In this document: piece by piece, positions 8,428-16,508 of the stretch | Layout: every line of letters begins with the position of its first letter | How positions within the stretch are numbered: position 1 is the stretch's first letter | Assembly: GCF_902506105.1 (NCBI RefSeq) | Contig: NZ_LR733303.1 | Span: 248,001 to 312,000 of the forward strand | DNA: 64,000 nucleotides | Direction of reading: 5' to 3' | From: Aeromicrobium sp. 9AM | GTDB taxonomy: Bacteria > Actinomycetota > Actinomycetes > Propionibacteriales > Nocardioidaceae | Notes under the pieces: generated by a model | What the model saw: only the letters and a program-made list of their open reading frames with translations | Databases searched by the model: none | What the model was told of the DNA's origin: nothing | Made by a program: the position numbers and the translations under genes

Positions 8428-8445
8428 CACGCGTATGCCGTGTCA
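8425..8445 (+). terminator. Hairpin at the stop codon of the HTH gene
   Basis: TGACACG-CGTATGC-CGTGTCA forms a 7-bp stem and 7-nt loop. Its first three bases are the stop codon of the 104-aa HTH gene. There is no clear T-run, so terminator function is tentative. Confidence 0.35.
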
Positions 8446-8471
8446 ATGCGGGAGCGGTGACTTCGTCTATG

Positions 8472-8487
8472 GTGTAGACCTCTGCAC
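8472..8487. promoter_or_regulatory. Palindrome GTGTAGACCTCTGCAC (repeat family copy 3)
   Basis: One mismatch from the perfect copy at 5779. It ends 12 nt before the GTG start at 8500, with a GGAGG ribosome site between. Confidence 0.6.
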
Positions 8488-8499
8488 GATGGAGGCATC

Positions 8500-8919
8500 G
8501 TGACTCGCGATCGGCATCGAAATCATCACCCCTTCTCGCCTCGGCCGCATCAATCCGGGCGCAACCGCTCGAACGAGCGGCCCGTGGCGCCTTCGGACGC
8601 GGATCTGGACAGTCTGGGCGCCGGCCATCCTGGGTTTGACCTGTTCGTCTTTGACCAGGGTGCGTACTGGGCTGACGAAGCCGGTACCAGGTACCGCATC
8701 GATTTGATGAGCGCGGACGAACGTCGAGAACTGATTCATTGGCTGTCTCGGCATGCGGGTCACTTCTATGTTCAGGTGCTGGCGCGTGAACTCCTCGCGA
8801 TGCTGCGCGAGGCGCCGGGCACCCTTCCACCCATGACACAGGAGTCCGCTGAGCAGTGGTTGAGAGCGACGCCGTTGGTGAGGGCTCTTGAGCACCATTC
8901 GGCCGGGGGAGCGCCATGA
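8500..8919 (+). CDS. Hypothetical protein under the palindrome
   Basis: A 139-aa protein starting at GTG 8500 with GGAGG 5 nt upstream. The first ~40 residues are basic and His/Arg-rich (RDRHRNHHPFSPRPHQ). The rest is helical (SADERRELIHWLSRHAGHFY, LARELLAMLREAPGTLPPMT). No family recognised. It lies between two palindromes and in the same direction as the HTH genes on either side, so it probably belongs to the same regulatory circuit. Confidence 0.6.
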   Translation: MTRDRHRNHHPFSPRPHQSGRNRSNERPVAPSDADLDSLGAGHPGFDLFVFDQGAYWADEAGTRYRIDLMSADERRELIHWLSRHAGHFYVQVLARELLAMLREAPGTLPPMTQESAEQWLRATPLVRALEHHSAGGAP

Positions 8920-8971
8920 CGGGGCGGTGGCGTAAGGCCGCATGCGCAGGTCCTGTCTGGAGTGCGTGGTT

Positions 8972-8987
8972 ATGTAGTGGTCTACAC
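8972..8987. promoter_or_regulatory. Palindrome ATGTAGTGGTCTACAC (repeat family copy 4, inverted)
   Basis: Its reverse complement, GTGTAGACCACTACAT, shares 14 of 16 bases with the copy at 5779. It lies 54 nt before the GTG start at 9041, near the expected -35 of a promoter whose -10 (TAGGGT) ends 6 nt before that GTG. Confidence 0.5.
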
Positions 8988-9040
8988 CAGTGGTGGCCCA
9001 ATGTGTCCGCCCGTCGTACCTACCGGTCTAGGGTGATGTT

Positions 9041-9358
9041 GTGCGTAGAACTTTTGGCTCGAGGCCACCTCGCGAATGGCTCATCAGCGGGTCGTGGCCG
9101 GACGGAGAGTTCGACCCCGACGCACCTGAGGTACTGGCTCACGCGGTTGCGGTCTCGGTCGCGTTGGCGGCTGCGCTCAAGGGGCGCAACAAATCGGAGG
9201 TTGCGCAGGCTGCTGACATCCGGCGTTCGACTTTGTACGACATTCTGGCGGGGAACACGTGGGCGGACATGGTCACGTTGGCCAAACTCGAGTCGTGCCT
9301 GGGCACGGCGCTGTGGCCGCGTGAGCCGGCACCGGAGCTCCGACGCCCGACCGGATAG
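9041..9358 (+). CDS. XRE-type HTH regulator
   Basis: A 105-aa protein with a central helix-turn-helix (KSEVAQAADIRRSTLYDILAG, then NTWADMVTLAKLESCLG). This is the layout of a short XRE/Cro-like repressor whose last part ends LWPRE. The GTG start at 9041 follows TAGGGT by 6 nt, which fits a leaderless transcript; no ribosome site is seen. The upstream palindrome suggests autoregulation or control by the neighbouring HTH proteins. Confidence 0.7.
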   Translation: MRRTFGSRPPREWLISGSWPDGEFDPDAPEVLAHAVAVSVALAAALKGRNKSEVAQAADIRRSTLYDILAGNTWADMVTLAKLESCLGTALWPREPAPELRRPTG

Positions 9359-9459
9359 TCAGTCAGGCTCCGCCCTGGACTGGCTTCGTAGTCTGCGTGG
9401 GACGACCTCGAGGGCGGCAAGTCGTCAACTGGAACATCGGGTTCGAACGGACCGTGTTG

Positions 9460-9903
9460 ATGGCTGACGACAACGCGGGCGACGGGCTCGAAGCGGGTGC
9501 CGATGAAGGCGAAGTCGCTCCCAGTGCTTTGGTTCAGCGACTGGGCCCGTTCTGGACTCCCGAACACACCAGCCAAGCGTTGGAAATGTCTGGCGTTGAG
9601 GAGTTAGAACAAGCCATCGCGGCGGGCCGGGTCTTGGGACTGCAGACCTCAGATGGGGCACTCGTCGTACCAGTCTTCCAATTCGAGTCCATCGAGGGTC
9701 GGGTCCGCGTGCGGCCACACTTGGACATCGTCATGACCCGTCTCCGCTCGTGCGACTCCTGGTCCGTGGCGCTGCTCATCCGCGATACCCCGATGCCAGA
9801 ACTAGGCGGGCTGACCGTCATCGAAGCTGCCGCTCAAGGCCGCGTCGCAGACCTACAAGCGTTCGCAAATGTCGTACACAGCGAGTGGGGCGACCCCTTC
9901 TGA
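9460..9903 (+). CDS. Possible antitoxin-like (Xre/MbcA/ParS type) protein
   Basis: About 147 aa from the ATG at 9460; longer in-frame starts are open to 9397 and the choice is uncertain. Residues ~20-70 read WTPEHTSQALEMSGVEELEQ and GRVLGLQTSDGALVVPVFQF. The C-terminus (TPMPELGGLTVIEAAAQG, then VADLQAFANVV) resembles the toxin-binding end of the MbcA/ParS family (PxPxLGGrtPleal). No RES or other toxin gene adjoins, so either it is an orphan or the resemblance is to a wider DUF2384-like group. Confidence 0.55.
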   Translation: MADDNAGDGLEAGADEGEVAPSALVQRLGPFWTPEHTSQALEMSGVEELEQAIAAGRVLGLQTSDGALVVPVFQFESIEGRVRVRPHLDIVMTRLRSCDSWSVALLIRDTPMPELGGLTVIEAAAQGRVADLQAFANVVHSEWGDPF

Positions 9904-9931
9904 CACCCGACTTCGAGGAGGGTGGCGCCCC

Positions 9932-10111
9932 TCAGGTCAGGTCTACGACCGAAGCACCGTCGGCAGCACGCTGAACCGCTTCGGTGCCGCCAATGGCGGC
10001 AGACTTCGACTCGTACGCCTCGCTGCTGGCGACAACCTCGCCATTGCGTGCTTTGAGACGGAACCGGAACTTGCCGGCGCTGTCGGTGAACACCTCGAAT
10101 TTTCCGGCCAT
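9932..10111 (-). CDS. YegP-type DUF1508 small protein
   Basis: A 59-aa protein matching the DUF1508 fold: GKFEVFTDSAGKFRFRLKARNGE, SSEAYESKSAAIGGTEAV, then a short tail. The family is a small beta-alpha module of unknown function found singly or in tandem. GGGAG lies 7 nt before the ATG at 10111. It is convergent with the gene at 9460. Confidence 0.85.
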   Translation of the reverse strand: MAGKFEVFTDSAGKFRFRLKARNGEVVASSEAYESKSAAIGGTEAVQRAADGASVVDLT

Positions 10112-10322
10112 GCTCAACTCCCATGCGGTAGCGCGGTGAAGCTTGAGACGACCGTAGCGGCACCTCGCCACTTTGACGAGCCCCCACCATTCAGCCCGGT
10201 CTCCGAACAGCACGGAGACGCCCGACCAACCTGCCGGACGGTCGCGTCACCCGGACTCTTGACGTCTGCGAGCTGGTCCGGACCGTCTGGGGAGTCTCGT
10301 CCCCTACCCGCAAGGACCCGCC

Positions 10323-10757
10323 ATGTCTGTTCTGGACACCGCCATTTACACCATGTCCGTACGAGTTTCCGGTCCAGTGGACCAGCTCGTGAAGTTCAAA
10401 GAGCTCCTCGAAGCTGCAACCCACGACGACGTCATCGACTTTCGCCGCCTCGCGCACTTCAGCATGCAATACGTGCAAACGGGCGTATTCGACGCCACAC
10501 ATGTCAGCCTTCCACCGAGCGGTGAGGGGCCAGTTGTGGCGCGCTCATTGGAGGTGCCGGAGTTCCGGGACTCCGAGGACCGAGGTCGGGAACTCTTCTG
10601 GATTGCTGCCACCAACGACAATCCGCGAGAGGTCATGTCTGCCATCTCTGAGTGGTTTTGGGACTTGCAGTTCCTGTGCGACTGGGGCTACAACTTTTAC
10701 CCGGCACCTGCTGATGGTGTTTCGGTGTTCACTGAAGGGTCGGAAATCCTGTTGTGA
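10323..10757 (+). CDS. Hypothetical protein
   Basis: A 144-aa soluble, acidic protein. AAGGA lies 9 nt before the ATG. Visible features are a conserved-looking VRVSGPVDQLVKFKELLEAA start, a Trp/Phe-rich segment (SEWFWDLQFLCDWGYNFYP) and no signal peptide. Its N-terminus faintly resembles that of the gene at 45738 (both open with a beta strand, then a helix over charged residues). No family recognised. A strong hairpin follows its stop. Confidence 0.6.
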   Translation: MSVLDTAIYTMSVRVSGPVDQLVKFKELLEAATHDDVIDFRRLAHFSMQYVQTGVFDATHVSLPPSGEGPVVARSLEVPEFRDSEDRGRELFWIAATNDNPREVMSAISEWFWDLQFLCDWGYNFYPAPADGVSVFTEGSEILL

Positions 10758-10778
10758 CCCTGGCCAGATTGGCGCGAC

Positions 10779-10807
10779 GCCCCAGCTCGCGACCGCCGAG
10801 CTGGGGC
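10779..10807 (+). terminator. Strong hairpin terminator
   Basis: GCCCCAGCTCG and CGAGCTGGGGC form a perfect 11-bp stem around a 7-nt loop, 22 nt after the stop of the 10323 gene. No U-tract follows, which is usual for actinobacterial terminators. Confidence 0.6.
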
Positions 10808-11202
10808 GACTCTCGATGGCCCGACTCGCGGCGAACTGAGTATTGACGAACCGAAGATGCGCCTGAGGCGCGTCGTTGGGTGGCTTGCCGGCGCTCGGTG
10901 TCGGTCAGATGCTTCTCGGAGAGAACGTGAATGTGGTGTCCCCGAATTCGTCCTCATCGACAGGTGATTCCGCGAGGAGCTGTTGGACCGCGTCTGCAAG
11001 TTCTGGACAGGTGAAAAGGGGCTGGGGCTCGCGTCCGGCGGGACGTGCCTGCGGCAAGGTGCTCATGGACCGGAACTGTCCCGGCCCGTCGCCGTTACGC
11101 CACGATTGACGCTGACTGTGGCGCGCTCCTTGCGCATCGCAGAACTGGTGCGTGGCCTGGCGAGTCTGAACCCTTGCGTTTGGCGGTCGTTACGCTGACA
11201 AG
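10808..11202. other. Gene-free stretch before the first HNH-like gene
   Basis: No open frame here has a credible start or family match. Its right end, TCGTTACGCTGACAAG, is shared with the stretch before the paralogous gene at 26769 and contains a TACGCT -10 ending 6 nt before the ATG, so both genes are probably read from leaderless mRNAs. Confidence 0.45.
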
Positions 11203-12849
11203 ATGTCCTCTCGAACCCCGTTTCGCTGTCCCTTTTGTGGCGAGGCGGGCGTCAAGACCCGCGAGCACGTATGGGCTCAGTGGATGCGGAAGTCGGTAGG
11301 TGCCCAACAACTGCTCAAGGGCGCAACAGGGCGGCGCGTGCCGGTTGCTGTAGGTGACCTGCAGATAGACGAACGCGGGAAGTATCAACTCGTAGAGCGC
11401 GACATCGTTCGAGTCGCCGAACTGCTGCCTCACGTCACCATCGACGTTTGTCTAGGCTGCAATGGCGGTTGGATGAAGCGGCTTGAGGACGATGCCAAGA
11501 CGTTGATGGGCCCCTGGTCCGCGGCGGGTTGGCCTATTCAGCTTGACCAAGATGCGCAAACCGCACTAGCCGTGTGGGCTACGAAGTCCTGGATGGCTTA
11601 CGCGCTGATCCACCAGCGAGACGAAGGGCCGTTCACGAGTGATGAGCGACGGGCCATGGTCAGCGAACCTGGGCCCCTTGCGCGAACGCGGATCTGGGTG
11701 GTGCATTCTGACGCGCCGACAGCGTGGGTAGGAATGGGGCTACACCCAACTCTTATGAAGCCGTCGGATGAGGTTCCAGACGTCACAACAGAAATGGACA
11801 ATGCAGGATTTGGCTTCCTCGCATACAACGAACTGGCCTTTTTCATGGCCATCGCGCCAGAGCCGAAGTCCCCACTGCTCGATTTCGTTGAGGAGGACAT
11901 GGACTCCAATGGTTTCGCGAAACGAATTTGGCCTGCGTCTGCTCCGACAAGTTTTCCCCAGCACTGCGCGCCGGCGCCCGTCATGTCCGACCTTCTCGCG
12001 ATCCCGGGCAACTTTCACCGGGCTACAGGCTTGCCCGTTGTAGGTCTGGGCAAAACAGAACTCGAAGATGTGCGTCGGGCGTACGAGGCCGGTGCTGACG
12101 CTTTCCAGATCCGCGCCGTTTGGCAACCCGAGTCTCTGGCTCGACTCGAACGAAAGCGCATCTCGGATGACCCTGATGGGTACGCCAAGACGTGGCGGCC
12201 GTACAAGGTTCTGGGCGGCATTGAATGGCACGGCGGACGCTTCGAGGCCGCAGTCGAGCACTACCGAACCGCGCAACGTTTTGGTGCAACCGTTCAAGAC
12301 ATCGGCTCACAACTTTGCGACGCGCTGATGTTCGCCGGAGAGTTCGCGAAAGCTCAGCGCGTGTGCGATGAGGTGATGTCTGAGGGCCGCAATGAATGGC
12401 GGGATGTCTTCCGCGACGCCATTCTTTATGAAGTCGTCGAAGAACTCGGACTGAAGCGACAAAAGCGCCGGCGGCGTCGAGAAGACGTGACGATGACTGT
12501 CAGCGACGAGGCAATTCGTGTAGCCAAGCGCTATTTGCGCAGGTCAGATGCATTGGACGTCGTGTCGTGGAGCGTTCTCGCCCACGATGTGCGCCCAGAC
12601 ACCAGATTGAGCACCGTCATGGCGAGCGCCTACTTGGGTGATTCAGTAATGCCGTGGTTCGGGCTCAGTTGCGAAGTGGTGCCACTTTCGCCCGGGGAAC
12701 CCCTACGTGACGCGGTATCTGAAGGACTGGCGGACTCTGCGACGGTGGTAGCCGAGTTGCTGCGGCTATTCGATGAATCGGCTGATGACGACCTCCTCGA
12801 GGTGCGGCAATTCGTTGAAGAGTCTTCGCATCGCACAGCTGATAGTTGA
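11203..12849 (+). CDS. HNH-like zinc-binding protein with TPR-like C-terminus (copy 1)
   Basis: A 548-aa protein. An N-terminal treble-clef/HNH-like module shows C9-x2-C12, E21-H22 (REHVWAQWM) and C83-x2-C86-N87-x2-W90 (CLGCNGGWM). The classical third His is not obvious, so nuclease activity is a question. Residues ~340-420 look like TPR helices (GGRFEAAVEHYRTAQRFGA, MFAGEFAKAQRVCDEV). The C-terminal ~130 residues are helical and acidic. A near-copy lies at 26769, with a similar promoter. The HNH-like start and accessory context suggest a defence or mobile-element role (inference). Confidence 0.7.
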   Translation: MSSRTPFRCPFCGEAGVKTREHVWAQWMRKSVGAQQLLKGATGRRVPVAVGDLQIDERGKYQLVERDIVRVAELLPHVTIDVCLGCNGGWMKRLEDDAKTLMGPWSAAGWPIQLDQDAQTALAVWATKSWMAYALIHQRDEGPFTSDERRAMVSEPGPLARTRIWVVHSDAPTAWVGMGLHPTLMKPSDEVPDVTTEMDNAGFGFLAYNELAFFMAIAPEPKSPLLDFVEEDMDSNGFAKRIWPASAPTSFPQHCAPAPVMSDLLAIPGNFHRATGLPVVGLGKTELEDVRRAYEAGADAFQIRAVWQPESLARLERKRISDDPDGYAKTWRPYKVLGGIEWHGGRFEAAVEHYRTAQRFGATVQDIGSQLCDALMFAGEFAKAQRVCDEVMSEGRNEWRDVFRDAILYEVVEELGLKRQKRRRRREDVTMTVSDEAIRVAKRYLRRSDALDVVSWSVLAHDVRPDTRLSTVMASAYLGDSVMPWFGLSCEVVPLSPGEPLRDAVSEGLADSATVVAELLRLFDESADDDLLEVRQFVEESSHRTADS

Positions 12850-12879
12850 GACCTCGAGTCACGAGAGCCACCCACCCAT

Positions 12880-12895
12880 CGTGGTCGCGACCACG
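12880..12895. repeat. Perfect 16-bp palindrome CGTGGTCGCGACCACG
   Basis: Self-complementary 16-mer lying 31 nt after the stop of the first HNH-like gene, in a ~400-base stretch (12850-13253) with no gene I can support. It could be a terminator stem without loop, or a protein-binding site. Nothing else is recognisable in the stretch. Confidence 0.35.
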
Positions 12896-13253
12896 GCCGG
12901 TGTCTAAGTTTCGGTCGAGCCGGTTGAGCTGTGATTCGCAGATGCGGGTTGTTCAAGGAGTGGGACGTAGTGGGTGGTTGCTGTGGTGGGTTGGTTGACC
13001 GAAGGTCTGGCAGGGTTCGCGGGTCGAGAAGGCACGTCGAACCGCCCAGAAAGACGAGGCACCTAACAGCTTGGATCCGCCGAGAAGCGGACGCTGTTGC
13101 CGCTTGCTCTCCCAGCATTCTGTGCTTGGACTTGCCCCAACTCGCGAGTAAGGCGGCATCGTTTACAAGCCCCAGCATTCCGCGCGCCCTAGCATGGACT
13201 CGGCTGGGAAAGCGGGACGATGTCTCAGACCGTATTGGAGGGATCAAGTCTCG

Positions 13254-14087
13254 ATGTACAACCTGCTGATTGGCTTCCCTGAAGGCACTGCCCACGCGAG
13301 TCGGATGTTCGAGTACACCACGGACAGTGTCCGAGGGCATGTCGCACCGCATGGGGGTCCAGACCCTGCAGTACTAATGGGGTTGCCGACTTTGGTGATG
13401 CCAGAGATCGGACAAGGTGAACCGGAGTTCGCTCGACTGGGCCAAATCATGGACCTCGCCCGGCACGGTGCTAGCTACAGATTCCGGTTCGTACCGGACG
13501 CAAACGTGTCCCCATTACCCCTTGAGAAGCTGCTGGCGGACGCAGACCGCTGGGCCATTGAAGACTTCGAGTTCTATCGAACCCATTGGGCAGTAAAGGA
13601 CGTCGACGCGTACGCGGCGTTGTGGGGCACGGTGGCGGGCACGTCAATGCCGGGGCCGAAGGCATTCCGTCTCCCCACACATAAGCTCCAGTCGCACGAC
13701 TTGGTCGCGGTCATGATGCCGTTCGAGGCCAAGTTCACGCCGGTGTACGAGACGTTGCGTCAGGCGTCAGCCGACGCCGGGATGCGGTGCCAACGTGCAG
13801 ATGACATCTGGAAGAACGAGCACATCCTGGATGACGTACTTGAGTTAATCTGGACAGCTCGAGTAGTCGTCGCTGATCTGACTGATAGGAACGCGAACGT
13901 CTTCTATGAGACGGGTATCGCGCACACGATTGGACGCGACGTCGTGCTGACGACTCAGAACATGGAGCATGTGCCGTTCGATCTGAGGTCGATTCGCGCG
14001 CTGACCTACTACCCAAATCGGGAGGGCCTGGCGGCTTTGAAAGATGGGCTGAGTGCGAGGCTAGAAACGCTCATCAACGCCTCGTAG
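13254..14087 (+). CDS. Protein with C-terminal TIR/nucleoside-deoxyribosyltransferase-like domain
   Basis: A 277-aa protein. GGAGG lies 11 nt before the ATG at 13254. Residues ~1-140 are an unrecognised alpha/beta domain (LLIGFPEGTAHASRMFEY). Residues ~150-260 match the Rossmann-like NDT/TIR-type family: VAVMMPFEAKFTPVYETLRQ, RADDIWKNEHILDDV, VVADLTDRNANVFYETGIAH, then VLTTQNMEHVPFDLRSIRA. Members of this group either cleave nucleotides/NAD or sense them. They are frequent in anti-phage systems. The Glu in FYETGIAH is the candidate catalytic residue. It lies just before a HEPN-type gene. Confidence 0.75.
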   Translation: MYNLLIGFPEGTAHASRMFEYTTDSVRGHVAPHGGPDPAVLMGLPTLVMPEIGQGEPEFARLGQIMDLARHGASYRFRFVPDANVSPLPLEKLLADADRWAIEDFEFYRTHWAVKDVDAYAALWGTVAGTSMPGPKAFRLPTHKLQSHDLVAVMMPFEAKFTPVYETLRQASADAGMRCQRADDIWKNEHILDDVLELIWTARVVVADLTDRNANVFYETGIAHTIGRDVVLTTQNMEHVPFDLRSIRALTYYPNREGLAALKDGLSARLETLINAS

Positions 14088-14323
14088 CAATTCGTGACAC
14101 GGCTAGTGTGCGCGAAGCGGGCGGTTCCATGACATTGCGTTCCGTGGTGCCGCATGTCGTCGCACGAGAACGCAGACTCTAGGAGAGCAGTTCTGCCCGG
14201 CGTCAGCGAGAATGCTCGGCGCGGCAATTTTCCCGACGGAGAAGGACCGCGCTTGAGTGCGGTAGAGAAGTATGCGGTCAGATTGTCGGTGATGGCGACA
14301 ATGCCGCCGGACAAGGAGATGTT

Positions 14324-15136
14324 GTGGGCGAGCGACTGGCGGTGTTCCCGACTGCGATGACCGAGGCGGTGTGCAACGTGGTCGCCGCGACGGACTATCC
14401 GGCGCTATCCACCTCGGAGTTGGAGAGGGTGCTAAGCGCCGCAAAGCTCGGGTTGGAGGATGGGCCGAACAAGCGCACACGCCTGCTCATCACCCTCAAC
14501 AACGCCCAGGTCACGCAGCACGCCGGCAACGTGCTGATCGTGTTCCTCAACGCGGCGATGCACCCTTCGCGATACGTCAGCGACCCGAGCCGATTCGCTC
14601 AGCTCCAGGGTCAACTCAACGAGGTTCTAATCCTGTTCGGGTTCCGCGTTAACGACAAGGGACAGTTTGCGCGAGCGCCGAAGGTCTCCACCCTAGGTGA
14701 AGCAGCGCAACTGTCGGGCGAGCTCGTGGCCGAGTTGCGGCGCCGCGCCTGCCACCCGGTTCTGCTTGCGTATTGCGACGAGGAACTGCTTCGGAAGTCG
14801 CTGTTCCACGCGATCCAGGAAGCCGCAAAGTCGATCCCCGACCGGCTGCGCCGACACGCCGGCCTCGGGACAGACGGCGAAGACCTCTACGCGGCGGTAT
14901 TCGGTGGCAAGGTCACGGAGCCGCTAGTCACTATGACACCGTTCCAAACAGAGTCCGAGAAGAGCGAGCATCGCGGCTTCAAGACCCTGCTGACCGGGAT
15001 CCACGGCCACTATCGCAACCCGCGCGCCCACGCGACTCGACTCGGTTCGGACGAGGATAAGCAAGACTTCTTCGAGGCCTTTGCGCTGTTCTCGTACGTG
15101 CACCGGCGCCTGGACCGCGCCGATGTGGCCCGGTAG
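14324..15136 (+). CDS. TIGR02391 family protein with HEPN-type motif
   Basis: A 270-aa protein. AAGGAG lies 6 nt before the GTG at 14324, which decides the start. The C-terminal third matches TIGR02391 (phage- and defence-associated): GFKTLLTGIHGHYRNPRAHA, then FFEAFALFSYVHRRLDRA. RNPRAH fits the R-x4-H signature of HEPN ribonucleases. N-terminal residues 1-140 are helical. RNA cleavage in an abortive response is plausible but inferred. It follows the TIR/NDT-like gene in the same direction after 236 bp without a gene, so co-function is possible but not shown by overlap. Confidence 0.75.
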   Translation: MGERLAVFPTAMTEAVCNVVAATDYPALSTSELERVLSAAKLGLEDGPNKRTRLLITLNNAQVTQHAGNVLIVFLNAAMHPSRYVSDPSRFAQLQGQLNEVLILFGFRVNDKGQFARAPKVSTLGEAAQLSGELVAELRRRACHPVLLAYCDEELLRKSLFHAIQEAAKSIPDRLRRHAGLGTDGEDLYAAVFGGKVTEPLVTMTPFQTESEKSEHRGFKTLLTGIHGHYRNPRAHATRLGSDEDKQDFFEAFALFSYVHRRLDRADVAR

Positions 15137-15218
15137 GACCACCCTCTCAAGGATGATGTCGCTGACTGACCGTGCCGGGCATCCAGACGTTCGGCGATAG
15201 GTACGTCTTCGGCCGGCT

Positions 15219-15833
15219 TCAGTCCTGTTCGCCGTCGAGCCGTACGCGGAAAGGTTTGCTCTGCTCCGGCAACTTCTTCGTAAGGGCGGCAATCTCGCGA
15301 GCCACGTCGACAAACGAGCCGTCGTGACGGGCGACAGACTCGCGGAAATCAGCCATATCGATGGAGTACTCGCTCACCGCCACAGCCCCGTACGGACCAT
15401 CGCACGCGATACGGACCCGGTGGGCAAGGGATCCGGATCTGTTCACAAGGTCCGGTGAAGGCCCCAGCGTCCAATGGAGCGTGCGCCCTGGCGCGAGAGA
15501 CGACAGGCCCTCCTGGAGGCGTTGATGCATCGCCTCCAGGAAGGCGCCCTCGTGATCGGTTGGTAACGGCGGGTCAATCGTGACTCGTACGTTTGTGGCG
15601 ACGGTTGGACCGGAATTCCCGATGACAAACTCCAAATTCCAGCCGTTGCGGGATTGCAGTCGAACGTCGGCCCAAACATATGGCGACGATGAGCCCTCCG
15701 CGATGGCTTGTTGAAGATCTGTCTGCCTCCTCATCTCCCGCACCTGCTGTCGGACGAAGCGGCCGGACACAACTGTGGCAATTGCGGCAGCCGCCGCTGC
15801 CAATGCGGCAACTACTGCGATCCAAGTCTCCAT
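15219..15833 (-). CDS. Membrane-anchored hypothetical protein
   Basis: A 204-aa protein with an N-terminal hydrophobic helix (WIAVVAALAAAAAAIATVVSG), a basic linker (VREMRRQTDLQQA) and a beta-rich domain. It has a Trp/Asn-rich core (WNLEFVIGNSGPTVATNVRV) of the type seen in many single-helix accessory proteins. The ATG at 15833 is preferred because the hydrophobic helix follows directly. It precedes nothing on its strand closely; function unknown. Confidence 0.55.
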   Translation of the reverse strand: METWIAVVAALAAAAAAIATVVSGRFVRQQVREMRRQTDLQQAIAEGSSSPYVWADVRLQSRNGWNLEFVIGNSGPTVATNVRVTIDPPLPTDHEGAFLEAMHQRLQEGLSSLAPGRTLHWTLGPSPDLVNRSGSLAHRVRIACDGPYGAVAVSEYSIDMADFRESVARHDGSFVDVAREIAALTKKLPEQSKPFRVRLDGEQD

Positions 15834-15902
15834 AGATTGCAAGGTACGCAGGCACACCGACACTTGAGGCGCATATACCCCGCCGCCTGCCGGCTCTGCT
15901 TC

Positions 15903-16412
15903 TTATTCAGCCCTTCTGGCGTCATGCGACTTCAACCAGGTATCAAACTTCTGCGGCTGAGGAGGCCGCCGCTCGTCGCACCGGGCGACACATGCCGCAA
16001 GGTGCTTCAGGTAGAACTCGGCCTTCGTCTGCCAGCCGGGGTCGTATTCGGCCAGAGGCTCATCCCACACTCTGCGATCAATAGCGGCGAAGACTTGTGG
16101 ACCAGCGAACGCGCCTACGGCTGCGTTTGCCTCCCGGTAGATGAACCGCCAAGATCTCGGAAGCCCGACGCTGTACGTATTCCAGGCCTTGTTCCAGCCC
16201 AAGATGGCGTCCGAAAACTCGCGACCAGCAACCATGCCGGAGTCGGCCATTACGACTAGGTCCTGGAGTCCGTACAGGTGAGGTGTCAGTTGCTCAACGG
16301 CGCGGGAGCGGCGTGCGAGCTTGTAGTCGTACCGAGTCGACGCCCGCGTGACGCCGAACGACACGACGCCGGAAACGGCTGCGGACAACAGTAGGAGAGT
16401 CGCCTGGCTCAT
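15903..16412 (-). CDS. Membrane-anchored hypothetical protein
   Basis: A 169-aa protein. One N-terminal helix (LLLLSAAVSGVVSFGVTRA) is followed by a basic stop-transfer (RYDYKLARRSR) and a soluble helical domain with a Trp-rich stretch (GWNKAWNTYSVGLPRSWRF). It lies 70 nt upstream of the 15219 gene on the same strand, so the two may be one transcript. Such single-helix proteins of ~170 aa are common and uncharacterised. Confidence 0.55.
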   Translation of the reverse strand: MSQATLLLLSAAVSGVVSFGVTRASTRYDYKLARRSRAVEQLTPHLYGLQDLVVMADSGMVAGREFSDAILGWNKAWNTYSVGLPRSWRFIYREANAAVGAFAGPQVFAAIDRRVWDEPLAEYDPGWQTKAEFYLKHLAACVARCDERRPPQPQKFDTWLKSHDARRAE

Positions 16413-16508
16413 GTGACGATCGTGGCGCACGCCGGTGTCAGAACCTCGTTGCCCGATCTGGCAGACGCGGCTCCTAGGACGGTGCGTCTTTCCGGCTCCC
16501 CTTTGTTG

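Noticed and set aside
8330..9001. Long leftward frames opposite the 8500 gene
   Set aside because: No ribosome site, no family features, and the opposite strand has GGAGG-led genes with upstream palindromes.
9460..10111. Toxin-antitoxin pair from the MbcA/ParS-like gene and its neighbour
   Set aside because: The neighbour is a convergent DUF1508 protein, not a toxin, and no RES-domain gene is nearby.
10876..11198. Rightward frames in the 10.8-11.2 kb gap
   Set aside because: Composition is not coding-like and no start signal exists; treated as non-coding.
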